A stretch of DNA of 64,000 nt. Source: CBDCOD01 sp965219665. Lineage in GTDB: Bacteria > Pseudomonadota > Gammaproteobacteria > CAKMZV01. Under the pieces are notes generated by a model. That model searched no databases. It was not told the DNA's origin and saw nothing but the letters and a program-made list of their open reading frames with translations. Below, piece after piece: positions 42,540-50,867 of the stretch; position 1 is the first letter of the stretch, and each line of letters opens with the position of its first letter. Position numbers and translations under genes: made by a program. The stretch spans positions 31,731 to 95,730 of the forward strand of contig CBDCOD010000019.1 in assembly GCA_965219665.1 (NCBI GenBank). Reading direction: 5' to 3'.

Positions 42540-45332
42540 ATGAATACATTGCCCTCTTTTACACATCGTCATATTGGTCCAAACCAAAAAGAACAACAGC
42601 ACATGCTGAACGCTCTTGGACTTGATAATATAAAGCAATTAATTGATCAAACCATACCTGCGTCTATTCGCCTCAATCGAGACCTTAATCTACCGGAAGG
42701 CATTTCAGAAGCGGAAGCATTGGCAGAGCTACGCGCTATAATGACACAGAACAATCCCAGCAACTGCTTGATTGGGCAAGGTTACCACCCCTGTGAAACC
42801 CCCTCTGTGCTTTTACGCAATCTATTCGAAAACGCAGGCTGGTACACCGCTTATACGCCGTATCAACCTGAAATTTCACAAGGTCGTCTGGAGCTGCTAT
42901 TCCACTTTCAAACCCTTATCACTGAACTGACTGGACTGCCCATCAGCAATGCCTCACTCTTAGATGAAGGAACCGCCATTGCAGAGGCTGTTGGCATGGC
43001 ATATCGCCAAGCGCGCAGCAAAAAAAGCAAAGTAGTCATCGCCAATAGCCTACACCCCCAGTCGTTAGATGTGCTACAAACCCGCGCCAGCACCATTGGC
43101 TTTAATCTAAGTACAGACCCAATAGATGACAACACCTGCGCTTGTGTTATCCAATACCCTGATACCTCAGGCATATTTGGCGATCATACGCAACTCATTG
43201 CGCAAGCAAAGGCAGCAGGCGCAACAGTCATCATGGTAACAGACCCACTTGCGCTTGTACTCACACAAGCACCCGCTGCTTTAGGAGCAGATATTGCAGT
43301 CGGCTCTATACAGCGCTTTGGCGTACCCATGGGCAATGGGGGGCCGCATGCTGCCTACATCGCCACAACAGAAGATTTTGTACGCATCATGCCCGGTCGC
43401 GTGATTGGTGAAAGCATTGATAAACAAGGGAATAAAGCCTATCGCTTAGCCCTGCAAACGCGTGAACAACACATTCGCCGTGAAAAAGCCACCTCTAATA
43501 TCTGTACCGCACAAGCGCTATTAGCGAATATGGCAACCGCCTACGCTATATGGCACGGTAGCGAAGGTCTGCATGAAATAGCACACCGCATCCATACCCA
43601 AGCGCTACGCTTTAGAGCAGCCCTACAAGAAAAAGGCTTTACGGTCTCCACCGGTATGCTGTTTGACACCGTTTCCGTTACAGTACCCAATCAAGCAATC
43701 CAATGGCAACAACGCTGCCAAGGTGAAGGATTCCTTATACGCCTTATTGATAATAACACCATAGCCCTATCCTTTAATGAGTCCATTACCGAAGAGGACT
43801 TAGCAAAAATAGCACAAGTATTTGATGTAACCTGCGCTACAGAAGCAACAGCCGAACTCCCTAGCACACGTGATATAAAACGCTTTCTCACCCAACCAGT
43901 TTTCCAAGACTATCATTCTGAAACAGAAATGATGCGCTACTTGAAACTATTAGAAAACAGAGATTTGGCGTTAAATCGGGCGATGATCCCATTAGGCTCT
44001 TGCACCATGAAACTCAATGCAGCAGCTGAAATGCGCCCTGTATCATGGAGGCATGTGGCAGCCTGTCATCCCTTTGCCCCCCTTTCGCACAACTTAGGCT
44101 ATCAAAAAATGATAGAAGACCTCGATACTTGGCTCAGCGAAATCACGGGATTTGCAACCGTCAACATCCAGCCCAATGCAGGGTCTCAAGGCGAATACTC
44201 TGGTCTCTTAGCAATTAAGCGCTACCAAGAATCTATCGGAGAAGGGCATCGTAACATCTGTCTCATCCCCACTTCAGCACACGGCACCAACCCAGCTTCC
44301 GCACAAATGGCCGGCTATAAAGTTGTTGCGGTTAAATGCATAGACCCCAGTGGTGACATAGACCTTGACCACCTAAAAGCACAATTAGACAAGCACGCAA
44401 GCAACGTTGCCGCCATCATGATAACTTACCCCTCCACACATGGTGTTTTTGAGGAAAGCATTGCTGATATATGTGATCTCGTCCATGAAGCGGGCGGACA
44501 AGTCTATTTAGATGGTGCGAATATGAACGCCTTAGTAGGCTTATGCCGCCTGCAAGACTTTGGTGCAGACTGCTGCCACTTAAACCTACACAAAACGTTC
44601 TGCATTCCACACGGTGGCGGCGGTCCAGGCATCGGTCCTGTTGGCTTAGCCGCCCACTTAGCACCCTTTGGACCAGGCCACAAAGAATTAGGTAGTGAGC
44701 ACCCCGTTGCTTCAGCACCTCATGGCTCTGCATCCATACTACCTATACCGTGGATGTACATTCGCTTGCTCGGCTCTGCAGGGCTGCGCCACAGCAGTGA
44801 AGTGGCTATCCTCAGCGCTAACTACATCGCCAAACGCCTGCACGATCACTTCCCTGTTTTATTCACAGGCACAAAAGGACGTGTTGCGCACGAATGTATT
44901 TTAGACCCTCGCCGATACAAAGCCGTTGGTGTAAGCGGTGAAGATATCGCCAAGCGTCTCATGGACTACGGATTCCATGCACCGACCATGTCATGGCCCG
45001 TCATTGGCACACTCATGGTAGAGCCAACCGAATCCGAGCCCTTCTCTGAAGTGGAACGCTTTATTGATGCCATGATTGGCATCCGCGCAGAAATCGCACG
45101 CATTGAACAAGGTGAATGGAGCCAAGAAGATAATCCCATTGTGAATGCGCCACACACTATGTCTATGGTCTTTGACGACACATGGGAGCACCCATACTCG
45201 CGCAAAACAGCTGCATTCCCCTTACCAGATCAAGATCAAAACAAATACTGGCCAACCGTTGCGCGTGTGGATAATACGCATGGCGACTTGAACTTAGTAT
45301 GCTCCTGCCCTCCTATGATAGAAGCAGAGTAG
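42540..45332 (+). CDS. gcvP: Glycine dehydrogenase (decarboxylating), single chain
   Basis: A 930-residue PLP enzyme with fused alpha and beta halves (the two-chain GcvPA/GcvPB form is not used). FTHRHIGPNQKEQQHML opens the protein, and LNLHKTFCIPHGGGGPGIGP near residue 683 holds the PLP Lys. ATG 42540 is preferred to TTG 42531. It decarboxylates glycine, passing the aminomethyl group to GcvH. Confidence 0.96.
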   Translation: MNTLPSFTHRHIGPNQKEQQHMLNALGLDNIKQLIDQTIPASIRLNRDLNLPEGISEAEALAELRAIMTQNNPSNCLIGQGYHPCETPSVLLRNLFENAGWYTAYTPYQPEISQGRLELLFHFQTLITELTGLPISNASLLDEGTAIAEAVGMAYRQARSKKSKVVIANSLHPQSLDVLQTRASTIGFNLSTDPIDDNTCACVIQYPDTSGIFGDHTQLIAQAKAAGATVIMVTDPLALVLTQAPAALGADIAVGSIQRFGVPMGNGGPHAAYIATTEDFVRIMPGRVIGESIDKQGNKAYRLALQTREQHIRREKATSNICTAQALLANMATAYAIWHGSEGLHEIAHRIHTQALRFRAALQEKGFTVSTGMLFDTVSVTVPNQAIQWQQRCQGEGFLIRLIDNNTIALSFNESITEEDLAKIAQVFDVTCATEATAELPSTRDIKRFLTQPVFQDYHSETEMMRYLKLLENRDLALNRAMIPLGSCTMKLNAAAEMRPVSWRHVAACHPFAPLSHNLGYQKMIEDLDTWLSEITGFATVNIQPNAGSQGEYSGLLAIKRYQESIGEGHRNICLIPTSAHGTNPASAQMAGYKVVAVKCIDPSGDIDLDHLKAQLDKHASNVAAIMITYPSTHGVFEESIADICDLVHEAGGQVYLDGANMNALVGLCRLQDFGADCCHLNLHKTFCIPHGGGGPGIGPVGLAAHLAPFGPGHKELGSEHPVASAPHGSASILPIPWMYIRLLGSAGLRHSSEVAILSANYIAKRLHDHFPVLFTGTKGRVAHECILDPRRYKAVGVSGEDIAKRLMDYGFHAPTMSWPVIGTLMVEPTESEPFSEVERFIDAMIGIRAEIARIEQGEWSQEDNPIVNAPHTMSMVFDDTWEHPYSRKTAAFPLPDQDQNKYWPTVARVDNTHGDLNLVCSCPPMIEAE

Positions 45333-45415
45333 GCATACCTATATCCCCCTGCTGCACTGTATTCCCATAAATCCAGTGCAGCAGACACCATGCTGAATAC
45401 TATTTAAGGAACACC

Positions 45416-45823
45416 ATGCAGGCACGAGGCAGCTGTTTTTGCGGTAAAGTCCAGTACCAAATAACCGAACATATCGGCATATTTCAATACTGCCACTGCT
45501 CACGTTGCCGCAAATTCACGGGCAGCGCACACTCAGCCAATCTCATGGTCAACCCACAGCAGTTTGCTTGGCTTAAGGGTGAGCAATACGTAAAACGCCA
45601 TATACCAACAGAAACCAAACACTTCACTACCTGCTTCTGTACCGAATGTGGCAGCTCTCTTCCTTGGCTAGCGAAAACAGAAAAAGTCATCGTTATCCCT
45701 ATGGGCACATTAGACGATAGCATAGACATAATCCCCACTCAGAATATTTTTTGGGCATCTAAAGCCTGCTGGTACACTGGAACGAATCAACTCCCTAAGC
45801 ACGACACCCTCCCCACCAAATAA
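45416..45823 (+). CDS. GFA-family zinc protein
   Basis: A 135-residue CENP-V/GFA fold protein. The zinc Cys sets are visible: CFCGKVQY near residue 7, CHCSRCRKFTGSA near 28 and CFCTECGSSLPW near 77. The family is named for glutathione-dependent formaldehyde activation, but most members are uncharacterised. It lies 83 bp after gcvP, and formaldehyde/one-carbon metabolism would fit, though this is only suggestive. Confidence 0.85.
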   Translation: MQARGSCFCGKVQYQITEHIGIFQYCHCSRCRKFTGSAHSANLMVNPQQFAWLKGEQYVKRHIPTETKHFTTCFCTECGSSLPWLAKTEKVIVIPMGTLDDSIDIIPTQNIFWASKACWYTGTNQLPKHDTLPTK

Positions 45824-45864
45824 CAGCCTAAACCAAACTAACTGCCTATAGTCCCCTCATGCAC

Positions 45865-46929
45865 TTAACCTGAGCAGGTCAACTGCACACTACTCTGTAT
45901 GCTGTAACCCATATCTATCTTACAAATACGGTAATAACGCGCTATAGACTCCCCTAATATATCCGTTAAGCGCTTATTGATTTTTGACACCACTTCAGAT
46001 ATACGGGGGGATAATTCGTGCTGATCACCTTCACCTACCCCCCATGTCTTCTTTACATCCTGAAAACGCCCTGCACTAGTAAGTGGCCTTAATAATTTAA
46101 GGAACAACGCTGTATCAAAAGCAGTCCAACTGACCCGCTCATTCACCTCAGTCTTACATAACAACAACTGATAAAAAGCAGCCTGTAGTGGCGGTAACTC
46201 CAGTGTTGTACCACCATGCAACATAAAGGACGCTTTCCCCCTCTCCCAATGAATGCTGGGGGGGTGCTGCATTTGTCTTATATAGCTTTTAATTTCCCCA
46301 AAACGCGTAATACGCTGTAAAAACGCTTGCGATAAATTATCACGCGCTGACAAAATCGGCAAACTAATCAGTGAAACACGCGCCTCTTTAGCATCTAACG
46401 CTTCACCGCTGGCTGTCACAACGGTCTCTTCTCTTGGATAATAAAAATCAGAGCACTCATACTGCTTATCAACCAAAACATGCGACAACACATCCTGTGG
46501 ACGCGCATAAATAGACATTAAATAGCCCAGATAAAAGCTCATCGTTTTGCGCCCCCCTGCAAGTGAGGCATGCAAAATGCTATCGGTATCAGCCGTAAAT
46601 TTTTGCACTAAACTGGCAAGCAAATCAGCACATAACACACTGTTCTCCACACTATTAACATCCTCAATAATACCATCTGTTGACATAATAGAATGAATCT
46701 TAAGCCAATCTTTAGGCATATCCTTTAGCCCAAAATCGGCACAAAATCGGCGCAAAACACCCCCTTGATCCAGCACACCCAATCGCTGCACACCCACCAG
46801 TGTGGTTACCACATGGATCTCAGTTGGTATAAAAGCAGGCTCTTGCTTAACTAAAGCATACAGTGTCTCCGTAATAACAGATGGACTAACACCTGCCACA
46901 CACAATAAAATTTTCCGTTCAGTATTCAT
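45865..46929 (-). CDS. NE0113-family CARF protein (Csm6-type ring nuclease candidate)
   Basis: A 354-residue protein from ATG 46929 (an upstream ATG at 46992 or the 47001 start would add up to 24 residues). The N-terminal CARF-like domain has ILLCVAGVSPSVITETLYAL, the family opening, and HASLAGGRKTMSFYLGYL near residue 121, which resembles the nucleotide-binding loop of CARF proteins. The C-terminal third (about 220-354) looks like a winged-helix/helical region; no HEPN RxxxxH motif was found. Family members bind cyclic oligoadenylate and several cleave it, so a role in ending or sensing the Cas10 signal is likely. It is transcribed away from the cmr operon and is the left boundary gene of the island. 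Confidence 0.75.
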   Translation of the reverse strand: MNTERKILLCVAGVSPSVITETLYALVKQEPAFIPTEIHVVTTLVGVQRLGVLDQGGVLRRFCADFGLKDMPKDWLKIHSIMSTDGIIEDVNSVENSVLCADLLASLVQKFTADTDSILHASLAGGRKTMSFYLGYLMSIYARPQDVLSHVLVDKQYECSDFYYPREETVVTASGEALDAKEARVSLISLPILSARDNLSQAFLQRITRFGEIKSYIRQMQHPPSIHWERGKASFMLHGGTTLELPPLQAAFYQLLLCKTEVNERVSWTAFDTALFLKLLRPLTSAGRFQDVKKTWGVGEGDQHELSPRISEVVSKINKRLTDILGESIARYYRICKIDMGYSIQSSVQLTCSG

Positions 46930-47140
46930 TTTTAGTACTGGTTTGCATTCGTATTTACAGCTGGTATTACAGCCCTTTTTATTATCCTGCATTATCGTCA
47001 TTCATTACGACAGCAGCAACGTAATTGCAATAACACGTATTATCTAAACTATTGCCCCTTCACACCAGCTTTTCAAATAACCACAACATTTCCATCTATT
47101 TTGACAACATTGTCCTTTTTTTACAGCAAACTTGCGCTTA

Positions 47141-47169
47141 TTGAACTTGCTTCGATGCTCAAGTATAGT
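47141..47169 (+). promoter_or_regulatory. Sigma-70 promoter of the TraT-like gene
   Basis: TTGAAC (47141-47146) and TATAGT (47164-47169) have a 17-bp spacer, 67 bp upstream of the start codon. A second TTGACA lies at 47101-47106 without a good -10. Confidence 0.65.
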
Positions 47170-47235
47170 GCCGCCCAAGTTTGAGCAGAATACAACTTGC
47201 TTCATTTATAAAAAGCCACAACGGAGAAACTCATA

Positions 47236-48021
47236 ATGTCACAGAAAACCATGTTGCAAAAATTTATACAAAAAAACCTTCACCTAAAAAGATATGCGGC
47301 ACTCACTATGCTCGCTGGAGCTTTCTTGCTTTCTGGCTGTGCTGCCATAAAAACCGCAATTGAACACAGTGACTTGGAGGTGCAAACCAAAATGTCTAGC
47401 ACCATCTTTTTAGAGATAAGTGATACGCTAGAAAAAACCATATACGTTGACATCCGCAACACCAGTGACAAGCCCATCAATGTATCTCCAGCCATCCAAA
47501 CGGCGCTTCAGAAAAAAGGCTACACAATCGTTACTAAACCCAAAGATGCCTTTTACTTCTTACAGGGCAACATCTTATATGTCGGCGAAAAAAGCCCCTC
47601 TGCACTACAAGACCAAATGGCAGCAGGCTATGGTGCTAATGGTGCAGGCGTTGCAACGGGAGCTGCAGTCGGAATTCTGGCGTCTAGATCTGGAAACCGT
47701 GGAGAAGCTGCTGTAGCAGGCGCGGTCGTTGGCGGCGCTATTGAAGTCATCTCTGGCTCGCTGGTAGAAAACGTAACCTACTCCATGCTAACCGATATTC
47801 AAATATCAGAGCGCTCATCCGAAATAGTTGCTCAGACTCAAGAAAGCAATTTAAAGCAAGGCGAATCCTCCAGCGTGAAGCAAAGCAGTAGTAGGCAAAC
47901 CAATCGCAAAAAGTACCAAACGCGCATTCTATCCAGTGCTAACCAAGTCAACTTAGACTGGGAGGCAGCAAGACCCGCTTTAGAAGAAGGCTTAGCAAAA
48001 TCCATATCAGGTATTTTCTAA
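47236..48021 (+). CDS. TraT-like surface-exclusion/complement-resistance lipoprotein
   Basis: A 261-residue lipoprotein: lipobox LLSGC with Cys35, then a TraT domain. Two Gly/Ala-rich hydrophobic segments (GANGAGVATGAAVGILAS near 134 and AVAGAVVGGAIEVISGSLV near 158) are characteristic. TraT proteins of F-type plasmids block entry of related plasmids and resist complement; chromosomal homologues occur. GGAG lies upstream of the ATG. No other conjugation gene is in the window, so it is a stray or domesticated copy, here beside the CRISPR island. Confidence 0.85.
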   Translation: MSQKTMLQKFIQKNLHLKRYAALTMLAGAFLLSGCAAIKTAIEHSDLEVQTKMSSTIFLEISDTLEKTIYVDIRNTSDKPINVSPAIQTALQKKGYTIVTKPKDAFYFLQGNILYVGEKSPSALQDQMAAGYGANGAGVATGAAVGILASRSGNRGEAAVAGAVVGGAIEVISGSLVENVTYSMLTDIQISERSSEIVAQTQESNLKQGESSSVKQSSSRQTNRKKYQTRILSSANQVNLDWEAARPALEEGLAKSISGIF

Positions 48022-48189
48022 GCCCTATTACGCGATAGCTTCCAGCGTGTGGTGCTGCTTAAACCTCAAGTTGCACCACACTTTATAAAAGAATACCAAC
48101 CAAGAGCCATAAGAGGACGATATGACCACACAAAAGTTACCACAGCCGCAGGCGATCGGTAACCAACAGCATACAAAAGGAGATATATT

Positions 48190-48960
48190 ATGTCAGAAAC
48201 ACTATTTTTCATTATTTTTATTACACTCTGCATTGTCCTTGCAATAAAAACCAAAAGCCTGCCCTCAGCAGAGGAGCGGCACAAAATGCGCTTGCAGAAA
48301 AACCAGCAAAGACGATTAAGCCATGCTGGCAAAATCAGAAAAGCAAGAAGAAGCGGCTCAAGCCGTGGAGGAGGGTTAAACCATGTCGGGCTTGGCATGG
48401 CAGCGGGTGCAGCAGGATTGGCAGCATACAGCACCCTATCCAACAGCGATGATGCTATCGCTTCATCAAACACCTCTACAGCCTTTGATGATAGTTCCTC
48501 AAACATCACCAGTTTTGACATAAACCCTGCAAATGGACTGCCCATGGTGGATGGAATAGGTAGCATAGATATTGGAGGCAATACCTATGGCACCGACTCC
48601 GATACCTTTGATGATAGTTCCTCAAACACCACCAGTTTTGACATAAACCCTGCAAGTGGACTGCCCATGGTGGATGGAATAGGTAGCATAGATATTGGAG
48701 GCAATACCTATGGCACCGACTCCGATACCTTTGATGATAGTTCCTCAAACACCACCAGTTTTGACATAAACCCTGCAAGTGGACTGCCCATGGTGGATGG
48801 AATAGGTAGCATAGATATTGGAGGCAATACCTATGGCACCGACTCCGATACCTTTGATCATAGTTTCTCATCCTTTGATGACAGCTTTTCATCCTTCGAT
48901 GACAGCTTTTCATCCTTCGATGACAGCTTTTCATCGTCCTCTTTTGACGATGATTGGTAA
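48190..48960 (+). CDS. Hypothetical membrane-anchored repeat protein
   Basis: A 256-residue protein with one N-terminal membrane helix (about residues 4-19), a basic stretch (about 20-62), a Gly/Ala-rich hydrophobic segment (about 63-78), then three 41-residue repeats rich in Asp, Ser and Gly (FDINPASGLPMVDGIGSIDI core) and four 7-residue SFDDSFS repeats. AAAAGGAG precedes the ATG. The repeats are acidic and probably extended or surface-exposed. I do not recognise a family. It follows the TraT-like gene by 168 bp and precedes a two-TM protein by 67 bp. Confidence 0.7.
   Translation: MSETLFFIIFITLCIVLAIKTKSLPSAEERHKMRLQKNQQRRLSHAGKIRKARRSGSSRGGGLNHVGLGMAAGAAGLAAYSTLSNSDDAIASSNTSTAFDDSSSNITSFDINPANGLPMVDGIGSIDIGGNTYGTDSDTFDDSSSNTTSFDINPASGLPMVDGIGSIDIGGNTYGTDSDTFDDSSSNTTSFDINPASGLPMVDGIGSIDIGGNTYGTDSDTFDHSFSSFDDSFSSFDDSFSSFDDSFSSSSFDDDW
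48481..48849 (+). repeat. Three 123-bp tandem repeats
   Basis: Units 48481-48603, 48604-48726 and 48727-48849 are in frame inside the hypothetical gene. Units two and three look identical at the nucleotide level and the first differs by a few bases, so the last duplication is recent. Four 21-bp units follow at 48850-48933. Confidence 0.92.
48850..48933 (+). repeat. Four 21-bp tandem repeats
   Basis: Each 21-bp unit encodes a variant of [T/S]-F-D-[H/D]-S-F-S. The last two units are identical and the second differs by one base; the first is more diverged. They immediately follow the 123-bp repeats and end nine codons before the stop. Confidence 0.9.
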
Positions 48961-49027
48961 GTTACTTCAAAAAAACCACACTTTTAACCTTAATTTAACG
49001 CAAACATCAACCACTATAGGACAAATT

Positions 49028-49336
49028 ATGAATAATCAAACTAAAACATCAACAGCGAACTCTACAACACAAGAAACAATAACCGTTCCCCCAAGCAACA
49101 ATGCATTACCTGCAATTGGAGTAACCGGATTATGTACAGGGTTGACGCTCGGCATAATGATTATGATCATAGGGCTACAGAATTTCCAAGTCAGTTTACT
49201 TGCAGGCTTACCGAGCCTTTTATACGGCGCATTAATTTGTATCATAGCCATTGCATGGAATGCGCTCTTAAGTGGCTTTGCCACTATGGTTCAAGCGCAA
49301 GTGGACATCCGAAACGCCACTGTTTCAAAAAAATAA
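49028..49336 (+). CDS. Hypothetical two-TM membrane protein
   Basis: A 102-residue protein with a polar Thr/Asn-rich N-terminus (about 1-27) and two membrane helices (about 29-50 and 57-80), then a short polar tail. AGGA lies upstream of ATG 49028. It lies between the repeat protein and Csx16 on the same strand. Family not recognised. It could be part of the TraT-like/repeat group or an accessory of the CRISPR locus. Confidence 0.65.
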   Translation: MNNQTKTSTANSTTQETITVPPSNNALPAIGVTGLCTGLTLGIMIMIIGLQNFQVSLLAGLPSLLYGALICIIAIAWNALLSGFATMVQAQVDIRNATVSKK

Positions 49337-49413
49337 ATAGCACAAGCAAAAAAATTCCAAGTAGAAAAAAAAATAGGCTATCATATAAAAAAATAAATAA
49401 AATGTGCTCTACT

Positions 49414-49707
49414 ATGAAAACAATACTCACCACCAGACACCCTGCCACTGTGCAATGGCTTGCCCGTCAAGGCATTGCAGCAGAACAGGTCGATCATGTA
49501 TCGTCTGACAGCATTACCCACCCGGTAAAACTCATTGGCAATGTCCCTCCAGCCATTGCCGCACAAGTATGCCAGCAAGGTGGCGAGTATTGGCACATTG
49601 ACCTTGATTTACCTCAAACCATACGCGGCAAAGAACTCAGCGTTTCAGACTTAGAACAATATAAGGCTAAAATAATCCGCTATCACATTGAACAAATCAC
49701 CTCTTAA
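49414..49707 (+). CDS. csx16: CRISPR-associated protein Csx16 (VVA1548 family)
   Basis: A 97-residue protein (101 if ATG 49402 is used). TTRHPATVQWLARQGI at the N-terminus, the GNVPPAIAAQVCQQGGEYWH middle and LDLPQTIRGKELS near residue 70 match the Csx16 family, which is found next to type III loci. Recent work on small Csx proteins places Csx16 among cyclic-oligoadenylate ring nucleases. It would then work with, or instead of, the NE0113 protein to switch off signalling. It begins the cmr operon, 14 bp before the cmr1 remnant. Confidence 0.8.
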   Translation: MKTILTTRHPATVQWLARQGIAAEQVDHVSSDSITHPVKLIGNVPPAIAAQVCQQGGEYWHIDLDLPQTIRGKELSVSDLEQYKAKIIRYHIEQITS

Positions 49708-49721
49708 ACGGCACCAAAACT

Positions 49722-50864
49722 ATGGAATTTATCAATCCTTTTGCAAACAACACGCTAACGGCAACCTATCAAATCAACACCCCCATGTTTTTAGGCGGTG
49801 CCGATGGCTGTGCAGATACCATAACCCCCCAATCTTTTAAGGGGCTCATGCGCTTTTGGTGGCGCGCATGGCAGTGGCAACATGCCAAGGGCAGCGACGA
49901 TTCAGAAAAACTGGCTGACCTACACCACAAAGAAGCCCTACTCTTTGGCTCCAGCGCACCAAAACCAAACACAAAAGACAAAAAGGAACTCTACGGTCAA
50001 GGTGCCTTTACTCCATAATCATTCGCCACGAGGAGCTCGAAAAACTGACCAACTGAGAACACGCAGAGTAAATTCAAATACCTTGCCTACGGCAATGCAA
50101 TCGTTCAAAAAAGCAAATCCCGAAAAGGATACATCAAGAACGCACAAAAGAACATACGAATCAAAAAAATGCACTTTTAAGCAGTTCAAGCTTACTTTAA
50201 TAGACACAAGTACAGTTGACAGCTGAAGCATCAAGGCTATGATGACGTAACCATAGACGCAACAACTTGACAACGACTTACTTAGACCTAATTGGAACTG
50301 GTAGGTAGTCTGGGCAGTCGCAAATCACGCAAAGGTTTCGGCAGTTCTATTCAGAAATAAGATGATTTTCTCTCACCCGCAGGTAATATCAAGAAAAAGT
50401 ACTAAATGCACTTCTCAATGCCTACAACCAGATATGACATGCGCGCTCCGTATCACTGCATTTTCCAAACTAATAAAATACGTAGCTGGCAGGCAGTGAC
50501 AAAAAAAAACGACTCAACTGCATTGCTCCGCTTCCTGACAAGGTCATTACCTGAAAGAGCTAGAACAAATGAGTGGTGCCTTTCCTCAGGCAACCGCCAA
50601 AAAGAAGGCATGAAAAATAAACGTCAACTGCTTGGTCTTAACGATTAAAGACATTAACGATAAACGATCGTCATAGCGCGCCCGTCTTTTTCCACATTCC
50701 ATCAACAACAGTTCAAGACCCAAATATACGTTACTTCTTATGCCATCAAACATGTACTTCACCCAGCACCTGCGCTCTTTGAGAAAACAACCATAGATGA
50801 AAAGAAGGGGCTGGCTGCCGTCAAGAACTATGTAAACAATATAGCTCAAACCACGCAAAATTAA
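49722..50864 (+). pseudogene. cmr1: Degenerate cmr1 with multiple frameshifts
   Basis: The first 98 codons (49722-50018) are a normal Cmr1 N-terminus: TPMFLGGADGCADTITPQS, then FKGLMRFWWRAWQW, ending with a stop after GQGAF. Beyond it, Cmr1-like pieces continue in changing frames: IIRHEELEKL from 50018; YLAYGNAIVQKSKSRKGYIK near 50079-50138; LVGSLGSRKSRKGFGSSIQ near 50299-50355; a TAFSK / NKIRSWQ pair near 50459-50490; and SAPVFFHI near 50675, ending at TAA 50862-50864. Total length (1,143 bp) is about that of an intact gene, so it decayed by small indels and not by a large deletion. At least four frame changes are needed. Cmr1 normally binds near the crRNA 3' end in the III-B complex. Confidence 0.9.
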
Positions 50865-50867
50865 AAC

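Noticed and set aside
46260..46330. HEPN RNase motif in the NE0113 protein
   Set aside because: The only Arg/His pairs have the wrong spacing for RxxxxH, so no RNase activity is claimed.
48121..48240. Short upstream ORF (ATG 48121) overlapping the repeat-protein gene
   Set aside because: It has no ribosome site of its own, no recognisable sequence, and runs through the AAAAGGAG and start of the real gene.
48506..48934. Minus-strand 142-codon frame across the tandem repeats
   Set aside because: Repetitive Cys/His/Leu-rich shadow of the plus-strand repeats, without start signals.
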